A stretch of DNA of 64,000 nt from assembly GCA_038380795.1 (NCBI GenBank), contig CM076261.1, forward strand, positions 15,059,726 through 15,123,725, written 5' to 3'. Made by a program: the position numbers and the translations under genes. Positions 14,583-25,400 of the stretch are shown one piece after another. Every line of letters starts with the position of its first letter. Positions within the stretch are counted from its first letter, which is position 1. The DNA comes from Pyrocephalus nanus. Its lineage: Eukaryota > Chordata > Aves > Passeriformes > Tyrannidae. Under the pieces are notes generated by a model. The model was not told the origin of the DNA and made no database searches. It worked only from the letters and a program-made list of their open reading frames with translations.

Positions 14583-15825
14583 GAGTCTGTACGCCAAGGT
14601 ACAAGAGCATGTCAAGCCTTTGAATGTCATTCCTTGTCATTTTCCTGTTTAGCCACTGAAAAAAGATGTGTGGCATGGGAGAGTTCTGCCAGGCATCCAG
14701 TGTCTTACTGGAATCTGTGTGTTTGGGAGCAAAGGTAGTGCTAAGATCCTCTAAGATAACCACCCACATTCTCTTTAGCCATTATCCAACAGTGAGCGTG
14801 AGTGCGGAAGAATTAGATCCAGCCGTGGTGATCCGGGGAGAGGATGTTAGCTTGAGTATAGTCCTGAGAGTGATGAATAGAGATTCTTTTCTTCATAAAT
14901 AGCTAACATGGCTTTGTATAAAGCAATCTCCGAGTCCTTTACTCACATTCTCTGGAATAGCCACTCTCCTTCTGTAGTAGATGGCCTACATGGGCTGTTT
15001 GCCATATGCTTTGCTCTGTTTGCAAATACTTTTCTTGCATCTGCTGTCTTGTGTCAGTGAATGATTTGGGCTAAGCCACAGGCTTAATTTTGGCAGGTAA
15101 AACGCATAGGGTATTGTGTATGGTGAAACAGTTTATATAATTTATATAATATGATATGTTTCACCTTAAAAAATCTCAAATTCACAAAAAACATTATACA
15201 GAGATAAAACTTTTTAAAAAACTTTTTAAATTTCAAATAAATTAATTTTCTATTGCACAATTTCAAAACATAAATTTACATTAGACCTTTTTACTTAATG
15301 GAAATTTTAGTTCATATTTGGATTTATTTATATATTTTGGGTAGATGGATTCCAGTTGTTCTATGGAATACTAAAATGCTACCATGCCTTCCAGGAAACA
15401 TAGCAAATGGTGTCTAGGGGAAATGATAGGTAGAATTTAGTACAGAAAATGTCATTACCATCACAAAAGTTTTGTACTCACTGGACATCATAAACCACTG
15501 CATTTTCCTTTAATTTAAACAGGCAGATCCTATAGACTGTAGATAAGATCTCTCTGGGCACTGTTGTTGCAGTGCTGTGCCTGCTAAGTAGTATGTGTTG
15601 GTTCACTTAAGTTCAACAGGCAAGAATTTACACAGCACATCAGTCTTTTATGCGATTAAACTGATGGAATCATGTTTAAAGAGAAAAAAAAATATGTATT
15701 TTTTTTACTTTAACAAGCTGCTCTACAATTTCCCATAGGAAACAGGGAAAAAAATTTAAATGCTATCCATTGTCATAATTAAATTGTTACTAAAAATTAA
15801 TTGTGGACCAGTGTATTGTCTCATT

Positions 15826-15840
15826 AAAAAAAAAAAAAAA
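15826..15840. repeat. A15 tract
   Basis: Fifteen consecutive A; no element body recognised beside it. Confidence 0.9.
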
Positions 15841-16408
15841 GGTACCTGCTTTGATTTCATCTTTTGGCAGTTTATTTTATGCATTTATTGTTCATTAATT
15901 AGAGTTCCTACATATTTGCCCTTCTTGCCTGATTGCCTTTGCCTTTTATAGCTTACAGTGAGCTTTCCTTGCCTTTGCATTTGAGATGAGCTGAGATAGC
16001 CTCCTACAGTGATTGCGTCAGTTCCCGTCATAATTTTTATTAATCCTCACTGAGGACTTTTTCTCCTAAAGAAAATGGTGATCTGCTGTATTGCATTTAC
16101 CTTTCTCATGCTCTCAGGATCATCTGTCATTCTGGATGGTTTCCTATATCTGTTCTGTACTTCCTTAAGGTGGCTTGGATGCTGTTTTGAGTGTGTGGCC
16201 CTGCTAGAGCCATGCATACTGCTAGAATAATGCTCTCTGACTTACATGTGACAAAAGGGTCAGGTTCTCAAAGGCTGCAGGGCGATCATGTTGACCCAAC
16301 TACTGTCTTGGGCTGCCCAGCTTGCTGACAGCGGAGCAGTTGAAGTGACGTGCAGATGGCATAGGGGCATTACTGCCTTTTCTGTTGTGGCTGTCGAATT
16401 TGGAGAAA

Positions 16409-16423
16409 ATGATGATGATGATG
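16409..16423. repeat. (ATG)n short repeat
   Basis: Five GAT/ATG triplets in a row, ending in GCAACC. Confidence 0.8.
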
Positions 16424-17039
16424 CAACCACTGTTTCTTACTGTGCTGTCAGAGAACTGATGACCATCTACCAATATGAAATGAAGTGAAACAAGTGGATC
16501 TAGTAGTTCAAACTTGTTAAAAACTCCTGACATATAACTTTTAAACATTTTCAGCATAGCTGGAAGATGTAAAGCAGCTGCAGTTCAGAACGCAGAATGA
16601 AACTACTGAGATGTTTTAGTTTTCTAATTAAATGACACATAATGAAAGGAAAATGTAGCTGCCCATAAACTTTTGTTTATCTAGAAGCAGAACCATATGC
16701 AGATTAAAAAGCACAGGAAGTTTTTTTAGTATTAGATTACTTAATGTATTGCTCTATGTACTTTATTAACAGATCAAAAGGGATCTTTAATGAGCTTCGA
16801 GCAGTTTGTAAGCATTTGTGTTTCACATTTTATTGCATTGTACATGAACAATATTCTTTCATTCTGGGATAAAGAGAGGAAAAACCCTATCTTTCATCAA
16901 ACATTAAAAGAAATGATAGACACATCTGAAAGGCAGAATATAAGATCATTATGTATTTTTTCATTTATCTGTATAGAACTGCCAAGTTGCTGGTGTAGGT
17001 GGTCTGTCTGTCTATGGCCTTTCTCTTTGCTTTAAGGAG

Positions 17040-17460
17040 TGCTGTAGTTACCGCCTTCCCCTTGGACGCTCTGGGCAGCGCAGTCCCTGCTTTGTGGTGA
17101 CTTTAGCCAGGCCCAGGAGGCAGCAGCCGATGTTTCTTGCTGTGTACGGAGCAGTGTGATGCTCACCTGTTGATCACCACAGGACCTTGTTTCACTGTTC
17201 CTTTGCCTTATCCCATTCCTGGAGGCTGTTTTATGGGCAGTTTAGGTGCCTCCATCTGAACATGGCTCACGTGGTTGCTGCCTCTGCCGTGCTGGCCAGC
17301 CTGGGGGCAGCCAATCTGGTGCTGGGAGCATCCCTGCCCACGGGCTTGACAGGGACCACGGTTCCCTCTGCTGCTCCCCAGGCCAGCCTGGGATATGAGT
17401 CAGGGGTTGGCTGCAAGGAGCCTAAGGGGAGAGGGTGCTGCCTCGTGCATGCCTACAGGC
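17040..17460. other. GC-rich patch
   Basis: A GC-rich island with few CpGs sits in AT-rich intron. It carries a + strand open frame of 127 codons (17187-17570), one of the longest in the window, whose peptide has an Ala/Leu/Gly-rich stretch around residues 30-70. I recognise no family. GC content alone lengthens chance frames because stop codons are AT-rich. It could be an old GC-rich insertion. Confidence 0.3.
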
Positions 17461-18214
17461 ATGGCTTTGACCTTACATTTTTGAGTTTGTGGTTCCAACA
17501 ATATCCTACCGTTTTTCACTGGAAGCCTTCTGATAGAGGTGTATATTTAGGTCCGTGCTCATTTAGGTAAGGATCACAAAAAATTCACTTATTCTGACGG
17601 GGGGTAATTATAGTCATCTCTCCACCCTCTGTAGCCATGTGCTAAAACCCTGACAGCACTATGGGAGGCAGGGCAGTGGTTGATGCTGGCTTGGGGTTGA
17701 GTGGCTACTAGGGCAAGTGTGCTTCGTGTGATGGCTGGACACCACCAGCAGCTTCAGAACCTTCCTCACCCATGGTGTGAGGGTGTGATCCCTGCAGGAG
17801 CAGTGCTTGGTTGATATCTTATGCTTGGTTGATCTTTTGGCCATTGAGCATGTCACCTCAAGGTCTGGAGAGTTGTGTTTTGTACAACCCTGGGTCACTC
17901 CCTTGTCCCTTGTGGGGATTTCGCTCTGGCCACCCTTCCTAACCTCAGGCTTGGCAAAGCCACGAGCGTCCAGCTGTCATGCAAGTGTAAATGTTCTGAT
18001 TCATTTGGAAGTAAACTCAGAATAAGAGCATTTAATTTCAACGTTTAATTTTCTGATATCCTGGAAATGGATTCATAAGCCATAGGACCGGTAAGGTGAT
18101 TTCTCCTCTCCTTGTAAGGACTCTCCTTAAGATCAAATAGATAGCTATTTCTTGCTAACCTGGGAGAGACCATCTTACCTGGCTGCCTGTATCCCGGCTG
18201 AGAGCTACAACCTG

Positions 18215-18275
18215 CTTTCCCCCTTGGTGGTAGCTCTGTAGCAAGGGGAAACTAACTTTCCCCTTGGGGGGCAGC
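18215..18275 (-). promoter_or_regulatory. Pair of repeated CTCF-like words, reverse
   Basis: Two similar 20-bp words, CTTTCCCCCTTGGTGGTAGC (18215-18234) and CTTTCCCCTTGGGGGGCAGC (18256-18275), lie 41 bp apart as an imperfect direct repeat. On the minus strand the first reads CCACCAAGGGG, one mismatch from the CTCF core; the second is weaker. Between them GCAAGGGGAAA is an inverted partner of the same word. They could be a tandem CTCF site or a plain local duplication. Confidence 0.35.
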
Positions 18276-18360
18276 ATCAACATAGTGTCAGGAAGAAATT
18301 TCTCTTCTCCAACCACAGTATTTTTCTGTTCATGGAAGCTGAGATAAATATGCTAAATAT

Positions 18361-18376
18361 GCTTGCTTGCTTGCTT
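18361..18376. repeat. (GCTT)4 tetranucleotide repeat
   Basis: Four GCTT-type units. Confidence 0.8.
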
Positions 18377-19320
18377 CCTTGGTTTTTGATAGGCATATAG
18401 TATTTACTGGTTTTGTGTTACTGAGAGAAGATAATCTCAGTTTAAATTTCTTTTTGGTTGTAAAATTTCATTAAAAATATGACTCCTAATTCTTCAGCAG
18501 ATTTTTCTTATCCTACTGTCTTTGTTCCAGTTTAAGCACCACAAGTGAGTTTTTCTTTCTGTTCCTCTGTTCTGTTTGTCCATATAATTTTACAAGAATA
18601 ATTATTTCTAGTGATATGTTATTGACAAGTTGTTTGAAAAATGACCCAATGCCAAACTTTTCATAGCTAGTTTGCTCATTATTTTGCATAATATAACAAA
18701 CTAATTTATAAACATGTTTAATTAAATGTGGATAAATGGTGAGTAGAAATACACGTTAAGTATGAAAAATTTGAAGGTGCTTTCAGTGGATGTGTCTTTC
18801 CATCCTTTAAGTGCATTGAGTAAAAATATAAGTGTTAATTAAATCCTCCTGATAAATGCAGTTTTACTTTTCTTTTTTTCTTGCAGTTAGCACTGAAAGC
18901 ATGAAGTTACAAGATTTAAGTAGATTTTTTTTCTAAAAACAAATACTCTCTGTATTGAGGAATACTTTTATTAGGCTAACTGTTGTATCCCTGACAATAT
19001 GTATGCACATTTTAAAGCTGTTTTGAAATAGAGCATTTTGTAATTTAGTAATGAATAGCACTGCAGGGTGTTACATACTGCCTTGATTCAATTTTAGGAA
19101 ATGGGAGCTAACCACTTTAGGTATTTCAAAGCACGCTCTATTCTTTGGAGTTGCATAATATAAACCAGCATCAGTAGTTTCTCTGAATGCCTGAATCTGT
19201 CCTTTTGAAGGCGTTTGCTATTTATTTCAAAATAAAAGAGTTACCGCAGAGGCACCTGGGCTTGTGAGGAAGAAAAGGGATGCTGACACCTGGCAGATAG
19301 TTTCCTGGCGACATCACGGG

Positions 19321-19620
19321 GTCTAAAATATTGAGGTGGACAGTGCTTCTTTGAGGTAACGCATGCTCCATGCTGTGCCACATGCTTTAAAGCTACGCCT
19401 GACTTTTGCCTGCGACAGCTATTGCGCTGTAAGCTATCGGAGACGCGTGTCGCTTCAGGTGTGCTCCCAAAGCCTGTAAAGAATCAAAGCATCTTGGCCG
19501 GTCGGCAGTCTGCCCGATGACCTTTTTCGCGTGTAGCTCGATGATGGGTTGTGAAGGGGAGAGCTGGTTACAGTCAGGACTGGGGGGACCTGCCGTGGCG
19601 TGACGGCAGGTTCAAATCAA
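19321..19620. promoter_or_regulatory. CpG-rich segment, candidate regulatory element
   Basis: By hand count this 300-bp stretch holds about 160 G+C (53%) and 17 CpGs, an observed/expected ratio near 0.8, against an AT-rich CpG-poor background. The CpGs occur in unusual words such as GAGACGCGTGTCGC and GGCCGGTCGG. A strong hairpin lies at its right edge. High CpG retention suggests an unmethylated or conserved element. No gene start is visible. Confidence 0.4.
19586..19613. other. Hairpin: 11-bp stem, 6-nt loop
   Basis: The arms 19586-19596 (GGACCTGCCGT) and 19603-19613 (ACGGCAGGTTC) pair around the loop GGCGTG. Nine consecutive pairs (19588-19596 with 19603-19611) are perfect Watson-Crick, then one G-T wobble and one G-C pair extend the stem. 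It is GC-rich within AT-rich DNA. It could be a structured RNA element, a palindromic protein-binding site, or chance. Confidence 0.6.
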
Positions 19621-19999
19621 ACCCAATAGTTGCTTCTTGTACTTTCTTCCCATGTCCTGCCAGCTTGCTGTATGGCTGCCACAACGGTAACCCTGTGAGT
19701 GGCTTGATTGGTGAGGATTTACATGTGTGCTAATTAGAGTGGAATAAATGATTGGCTGTTTGCTGCATCGCCATAAAGGGTGCCCAGATGTACACACTAC
19801 GTGAACATAATGTGCACGGGCATGGCGCATCAAAGTTTGTCAGCTGCATTACCTCAGCAGGCTTAGGGCCTGTCGGAGAGCATTTGCTGATAATTGTCCC
19901 CTATGATTTAGTGTCTGACTTGGTGAAAGTGAAGGACCTCAAAGTACTGTCTTGGCAAGGGAATTTCTGATCATTTAACAAAAGTAATAAATGAGCTAA

Positions 20000-20560
20000 A
20001 ATGTGTCAAATGAGAGTGAAAAAATAAATTCAGGGCTATAAGCAAGCAGTCTTAACTGAAGAATTCTGCATGCTTGGAAATAGTTCGGCACATAACACTA
20101 AGCATCAAATTAGCTGCTGCAATTAACAATAGACACTGAACAGAGTGTTTAATTACGCTTAATTTGTTGTGATACAGCACAAGTCTTCAGTTATGAAAAC
20201 CCTCAGATGCCCAAGTATCCCCTGTATAGCTAGAATACACTAAACTTTTGCACACTGAGTTAATTTAACAAAGCAAATACAGAACATTCCTTTTTATTTT
20301 AAAAATTTGCTTTAGATGAAGGAAAAATAAGTTTACATTTAAAAATTATCTTTCTTTTCGATCTTCAAATGAAAAAAAAATGTGGGCTGTATCTTCTTTC
20401 ATGAAAATATATAATTAAGACAAAATCCCACACGTATCGTATTTATGCACAAAAATCGGTAATATCTGGTTACTTTGACAAGTAATTTTGTACTTACATG
20501 TTCACAATATTGATAATGTATTAATGTACAATGATTAAATGGTTAAGCTGCCATATTAAA
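20000..20560. promoter_or_regulatory. Candidate conserved non-coding element
   Basis: The block just right of the CpG-rich segment has TTTAATTACG with a TAATTA core at 20150-20155, several AATTA-type words, SOX-like AACAAT/ACAAAG words and very little simple repeat. It has no coding logic. It may form one larger regulatory region with 19.3-20.0 kb. Confidence 0.3.
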
Positions 20561-23500
20561 GTTATGAGCAGGAACATTTATCCAGCATAGCTAAGCAGGA
20601 ACAAAGACTGTCCATTTACAGATGGCATTATTCAATCTCTGAACTGTTCGTTGATGTTGGCGTTACAGCATTGATTCTGAGCTCTGATACTGTGGCTCAC
20701 TCGAATGACCCAATAGAGTTAAGTGATAAGGTTAAGTTAATTACTGTATCTGTGCTATACAGCTTCCACATGATTACTGCTGAGAAAGATAGTGATTCTT
20801 CTTGCTTTAATTAAGCAAAAGAGAATGAAAAGATATAATTGGTTTTTATAATAATCCTGTCTTATATCACTATCAACAAGCGTCATGTGTTTCTTCTTCA
20901 ACTTTGTTGCATGAATTCCTAGCAGCGAAATTTAAACAGTAGAATGTAGAAGTAAATTATTTAAATCCCTGTCCTAAAACATAGTGTCAGCTAAAGAATT
21001 AAATAGTTAATAACTGTACTAATACTTCTGTAGCACCAAAGTGCCTGTGACAGTAAATTGTGTACCAGCTATGAAAAATCCATATTTGACAGTTAAAGAG
21101 CATCTGCAATTTTTTGTGTTTACATTATTACATTATTATATTTTAGCAAGTGATTTAATATTTTTTTGATAATATATTAAACTGCAGTATCACAGCTTTA
21201 ATGTTGTTTTTTGAACAAGAGATTTAAGAGTATTTTATTTTAAATTTGCTCGTTAGTTGTCAAAAATTGTTGCTTTTGGTTTGAAGATGAACGGGAGTTA
21301 GAAAGGGTTCAGAAAAAAAGCTCAAGCAGTCTCTTGTAGGATAATACTCCTTTTTTTTATTATTTCTAGTCCTGCATATAATAAAATGTATGTATATTGT
21401 GAGGTATGCAAAACCAGTTTTACATTGAAAATAATTAATACAGATGAAAGCTGACAGTGAAAGAGGAGGAGAGATAGTAGGTAGGTTTTAGTCCTTGTGT
21501 TAAGCCCTGACTCTGTGAACTGTTCTGCCTAGGTAATCCCGTGTCTCTGTACTGAGCTCCTCTAGCTCTTGCAAGTTTACAAAGGTTTGCCCACACAGAC
21601 GAGATTATTTTAACCTGTCTTTGCTTATGAAAGTAACTTCACAACAGCTGCTTCAGGTTCTTGCCATTTGCCTAAATGTAGCCTTTCGTTGTTCCTGCAT
21701 TACATAGGTGCCAAGCTGCTGGTGGTTAGTAAGCTGCAGACTTCTGCTTTCTCGTGTTTTGGTCTTTAAATAGAATCGTCATGTGTCAAATTGATTGTAA
21801 CAGGATTTCTGGTAAAGATTGTTAGATTAAAAATAACTGAGTGCCTGTTTTCTATTTTTTTCTTTACTTATTAAGATTATTATTCCTGTCCTGTAAATAG
21901 GCATGACTTTAAAACTCTGTTGAACAAAAAAAAAAAATTGGAAAAAGAGGTTCCATGCTGCATATATAAATTTTCAGCAAAGTAATTGGTAGTCCAGGAC
22001 AAGATGTATATTCTTACTAAGTACTATGAATATATTTTAATATTTTTCTTTTATTCACAATAGTAAAGTTTTATCTCCTTAGCAGTGATTTGTTTGCAAA
22101 TAGGATTTGCAAACATTGAGACTAAAATTGTGTTGCTTGAGATTTTAAAAGCTTCTTGGTTCTCTGTCTGCCTACGGACAACCTCCTCCTATTTTGTAGC
22201 TACACAGAATTAATTGGATAGTGTTTCATCTCTATGGAAGATTTGCATGCAATGGTATGCAATTCCAACCATCTTTTTCCCTATAATTCTAATTTCTTCT
22301 TCCTGACAAAAACATCTGCTTGAAAAAAAAAAATTTAGTAACCTAAATAAGAGAAAACACAACTATGTTCAATGTTTGTGGTATTCTTTTTTGATAGCAA
22401 GTCGTTTTAGATGCTCTTTATGTGTTTATGAAAACACTGTGAAGGTGCTGTTGCAGAACCTGTACATGAATAGAGACAATCTCGTGCTTAGGGATCCATG
22501 GCTGCCATGCAAGGAGATCAGGTGAAGAATGAGAGAGAGGTATTCCAAATTATCAAACTCCAACATTTATAAATAATTTCAGAATAGTTAAGGTTCTTGT
22601 TCAGAAGGAAAGCACTAGGACAAGAACAGAGCACGAAGTAACACGCAGACTGTTTTAAGAAATCTGTTTCATTTTGTTTCTAGTTAATTCCATGAATTTG
22701 AAAATCTCAGTCACAGGAGTGTACAGTTTCTTCCATTACCTGTCTACTGGTACCTGCTCTCTTATTCTCAGAAGAGAAAAATGAAGTAACTAATAATTCT
22801 TAATTTAGGAGATATAATAAGGGGTGTGCTAATAAAGGATATATTTGGCTCACTCCATAGTAAGAATTGAATGGATTGGCAGAGAAGATTCTGAAAAATC
22901 AGGGTGTGTTTTGGCTTGGGGGTCTGTGTCTTTACTTGTTCAGTGGGTGAACTGAGGATTTCCAGCTCTTTGCCTGTCAACCTGATGTCTTTTGTCATCT
23001 CTGTAGTCAATTTTTTAAAACGTTCTTGACGTTTATTGCAAACAGATGCAATGACAATAGAAACATTTTCTTTCTCATTCTTTTGTCTTAGTAAATATAT
23101 TCATCTGGAAAGCAGAATCTCTTCTTCTCCTCACTTCAGCGTAATAGTTTGCATTGGTGATGGGAAAGTAAAGCAATTGTGCAGAAAATGAAAAGGCATT
23201 TTATGAGAAAGAGTGCTAGGAAAATTTCTTAGTTCTCCATGTACAGTAAATATTTTGAAATGCAAAGAACATCCCAACTTTCAAGTTCTTAGTAAGTCTT
23301 TCTTCAGAAAGAGCACACATACAGAAGGCAGACATTACGTGTTTCATAATGATATCTGCTCTCTTACTGTTTGATTGCACAGACAACTTGACAGTGATGG
23401 ACATTACTCATGCTTAATTATTTTTAAAAACATTTCTAACATTTAATGTCTCCTAGGAAGAGAAATGAACAGGGGACAGTTTCGGTCTTCATGACAATTG

Positions 23501-24810
23501 AGTAACCGTGTCCCTTCAGTACTTTGACATGTAGTGTAATACAGCAGAGTTAACAGCTGTGAGTAAGTGCAGCCCATTTAACATTTCTTTCCTGCTAGAC
23601 ATATGATGGGTTAGCATTGGGTAATAATAACAATATTCTCCAGTTATATGCTTCTTAATGTATCAAGATGTTTACATATTTCAGCTGAGGTGGTGCTTAT
23701 TTCATTAAGTCACAAAGAGGAAAAGCAGCTTGTAAAGTTGCTTTCATATGTCAAAGTAATGATAAAATGAGTTTGAGACCTTTATGATCAAGAACATTTT
23801 CTGCCTCTTTTTAATGATATAGAATAGTAATGACCTGCAGTTTCATTTATTCTTGGAAAAAAAGTATAATTGCAAAAATTAACTTGTCATACACCACAGC
23901 TCAGCAAACTTACTTTCCTATAAGTCTGTGGTCACAGTATGTTTTTTTGCAATTCAGCATCTGGCTCTGTGGGGTACTGATGGCTTCTATGAAGTAAAGT
24001 ACCAGGGTGAGCAATTAAATGTAAAATGACAGCATAAAATATGATCATTACGGTTATACAAAAGACACATTTATGAATTTTGCAGATAACTGTCATTTTT
24101 TCTACTCATATTTGCTCTTTCTTTGTTAGCTTAATATTTCTAGTGCAATTCATTTTTTTCTTCTAAAAAGCGAACAATGCCTTTTTAATTATCCTGACAC
24201 TTGTTTGTGTCTTTCTTATTTGTCACATTTGAAGGCTAATGATAACTCTTTCACTTTGTTCTGACACTATACTTTCAACTTTATTTCAAAATCAAGGACT
24301 ATTTTTAAATTAACACGAAGGTTGCATGATTAGGCTAGAATTTCTTATGGAAATCAGTTTGTGTTGTGTTGATCAGATAATGTGCTGCACCTGAAAGAAA
24401 GATTATCTGTGTTCAATTCTCAGGGGCTAGCAGGCAATGTTTTGAAGTGTGCTTTTTGAATTTAGCTTGTGTTTTGTCATTGAATAGAGAAGATTGGTCG
24501 TGATAGAAGTTATTTTATCCGTATTAGGTATCAGAAATACTGTATAGATTTTTCTGTGTGTGCTTTCTTAGCAAATGTCTGTTTTTATACTAGAATAAGA
24601 GTCCTTTCTGTAGTTTATATTTTTGTTGTCTTGGGTGAGAGGTGTGTCATGTTCATGTATAAATATATGTCATTGCACAGGATGCTTATAGCAACTGTAC
24701 TTTTTGCCAATATTGTTTGCATATATTGAAGGAAAGGGAGAAAAAAAAAGGGAAATGACCACAAACCCCTAACATTCCAGAGAATCCTAGAAATGCAAAT
24801 AAACCCGTTC

Positions 24811-24828
24811 TTTTTTTTTTTTTTTTTT
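24811..24828. repeat. T18 tract
   Basis: Eighteen consecutive T. Read on the minus strand this would be a poly-A tail, but no element body is recognised. Confidence 0.9.
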
Positions 24829-25209
24829 AAGCACTTGCTGGTTTCTACTGCTGCCACAAAGGAGACTGCAGCAATACACAGCTTAATCTGCCATTTCCAA
24901 AACCTCAGCACCCAGGAAGGGACAGGGAAGAGAGAGCTCTTTCATCCTCTTTCCCAGAGAAATCATAACCTACTTCCAAAACCTCATTAAGGATGGCAGT
25001 CATCAAGATTGCTGAGCAAAAGGTGTCTGTTTACCATGTATTTAAAAACCAAGAAAAACCTACCACTAATGACTAATTACTCACATTTACTCTGTTCAGA
25101 AAGCTAGGTGCTCTTTCCTTCCTTTTCTCCCATAGTAGCTTTTCTTAGATGCGTTTAGTGCCCTGGAGAGCATGTGCCTGGAAAAATTACCAAATGCTAT
25201 TTAAATGTC

Positions 25210-25400
25210 TGAATGGGGGAGGCAATGTTTGTCTTGGAAGCCCCTCTGTCTCCACAGCTGCCTTTGACAGGGAGGATTAACGGAGACCCCCGGTGTTTGG
25301 GAGCAGGGAGGGGCAATGGGGTTTGGGGTAGGGGTGGCTGGGCTGCAGTCTGGCCTTCACCTGGGGAAGGTCCCTTCACCACCACAGGTCAGGAGGAGGC
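25210..25400. other. Small GC-rich patch
   Basis: A G-rich stretch on the + strand (for example GGGAGCAGGGAGGGGCAATGGGG around 25299-25321) has runs of three to four G that could form a G-quadruplex. The short frames on both strands have no recognisable product. Confidence 0.35.

Noticed and set aside
19534..19619. A-box-like and B-box-like words, considered as a tRNA gene
   Set aside because: Spacing and intervening sequence do not allow a cloverleaf; the A box is imperfect. Kept only as a remark on the hairpin.
25361..25395. AAGGTCCCTTCACC, considered as a CR1 3'-end fragment
   Set aside because: Only this short word matches; the surrounding CR1 landmarks (TTGGACTAGATG, terminal ATTCTRTG) are absent.
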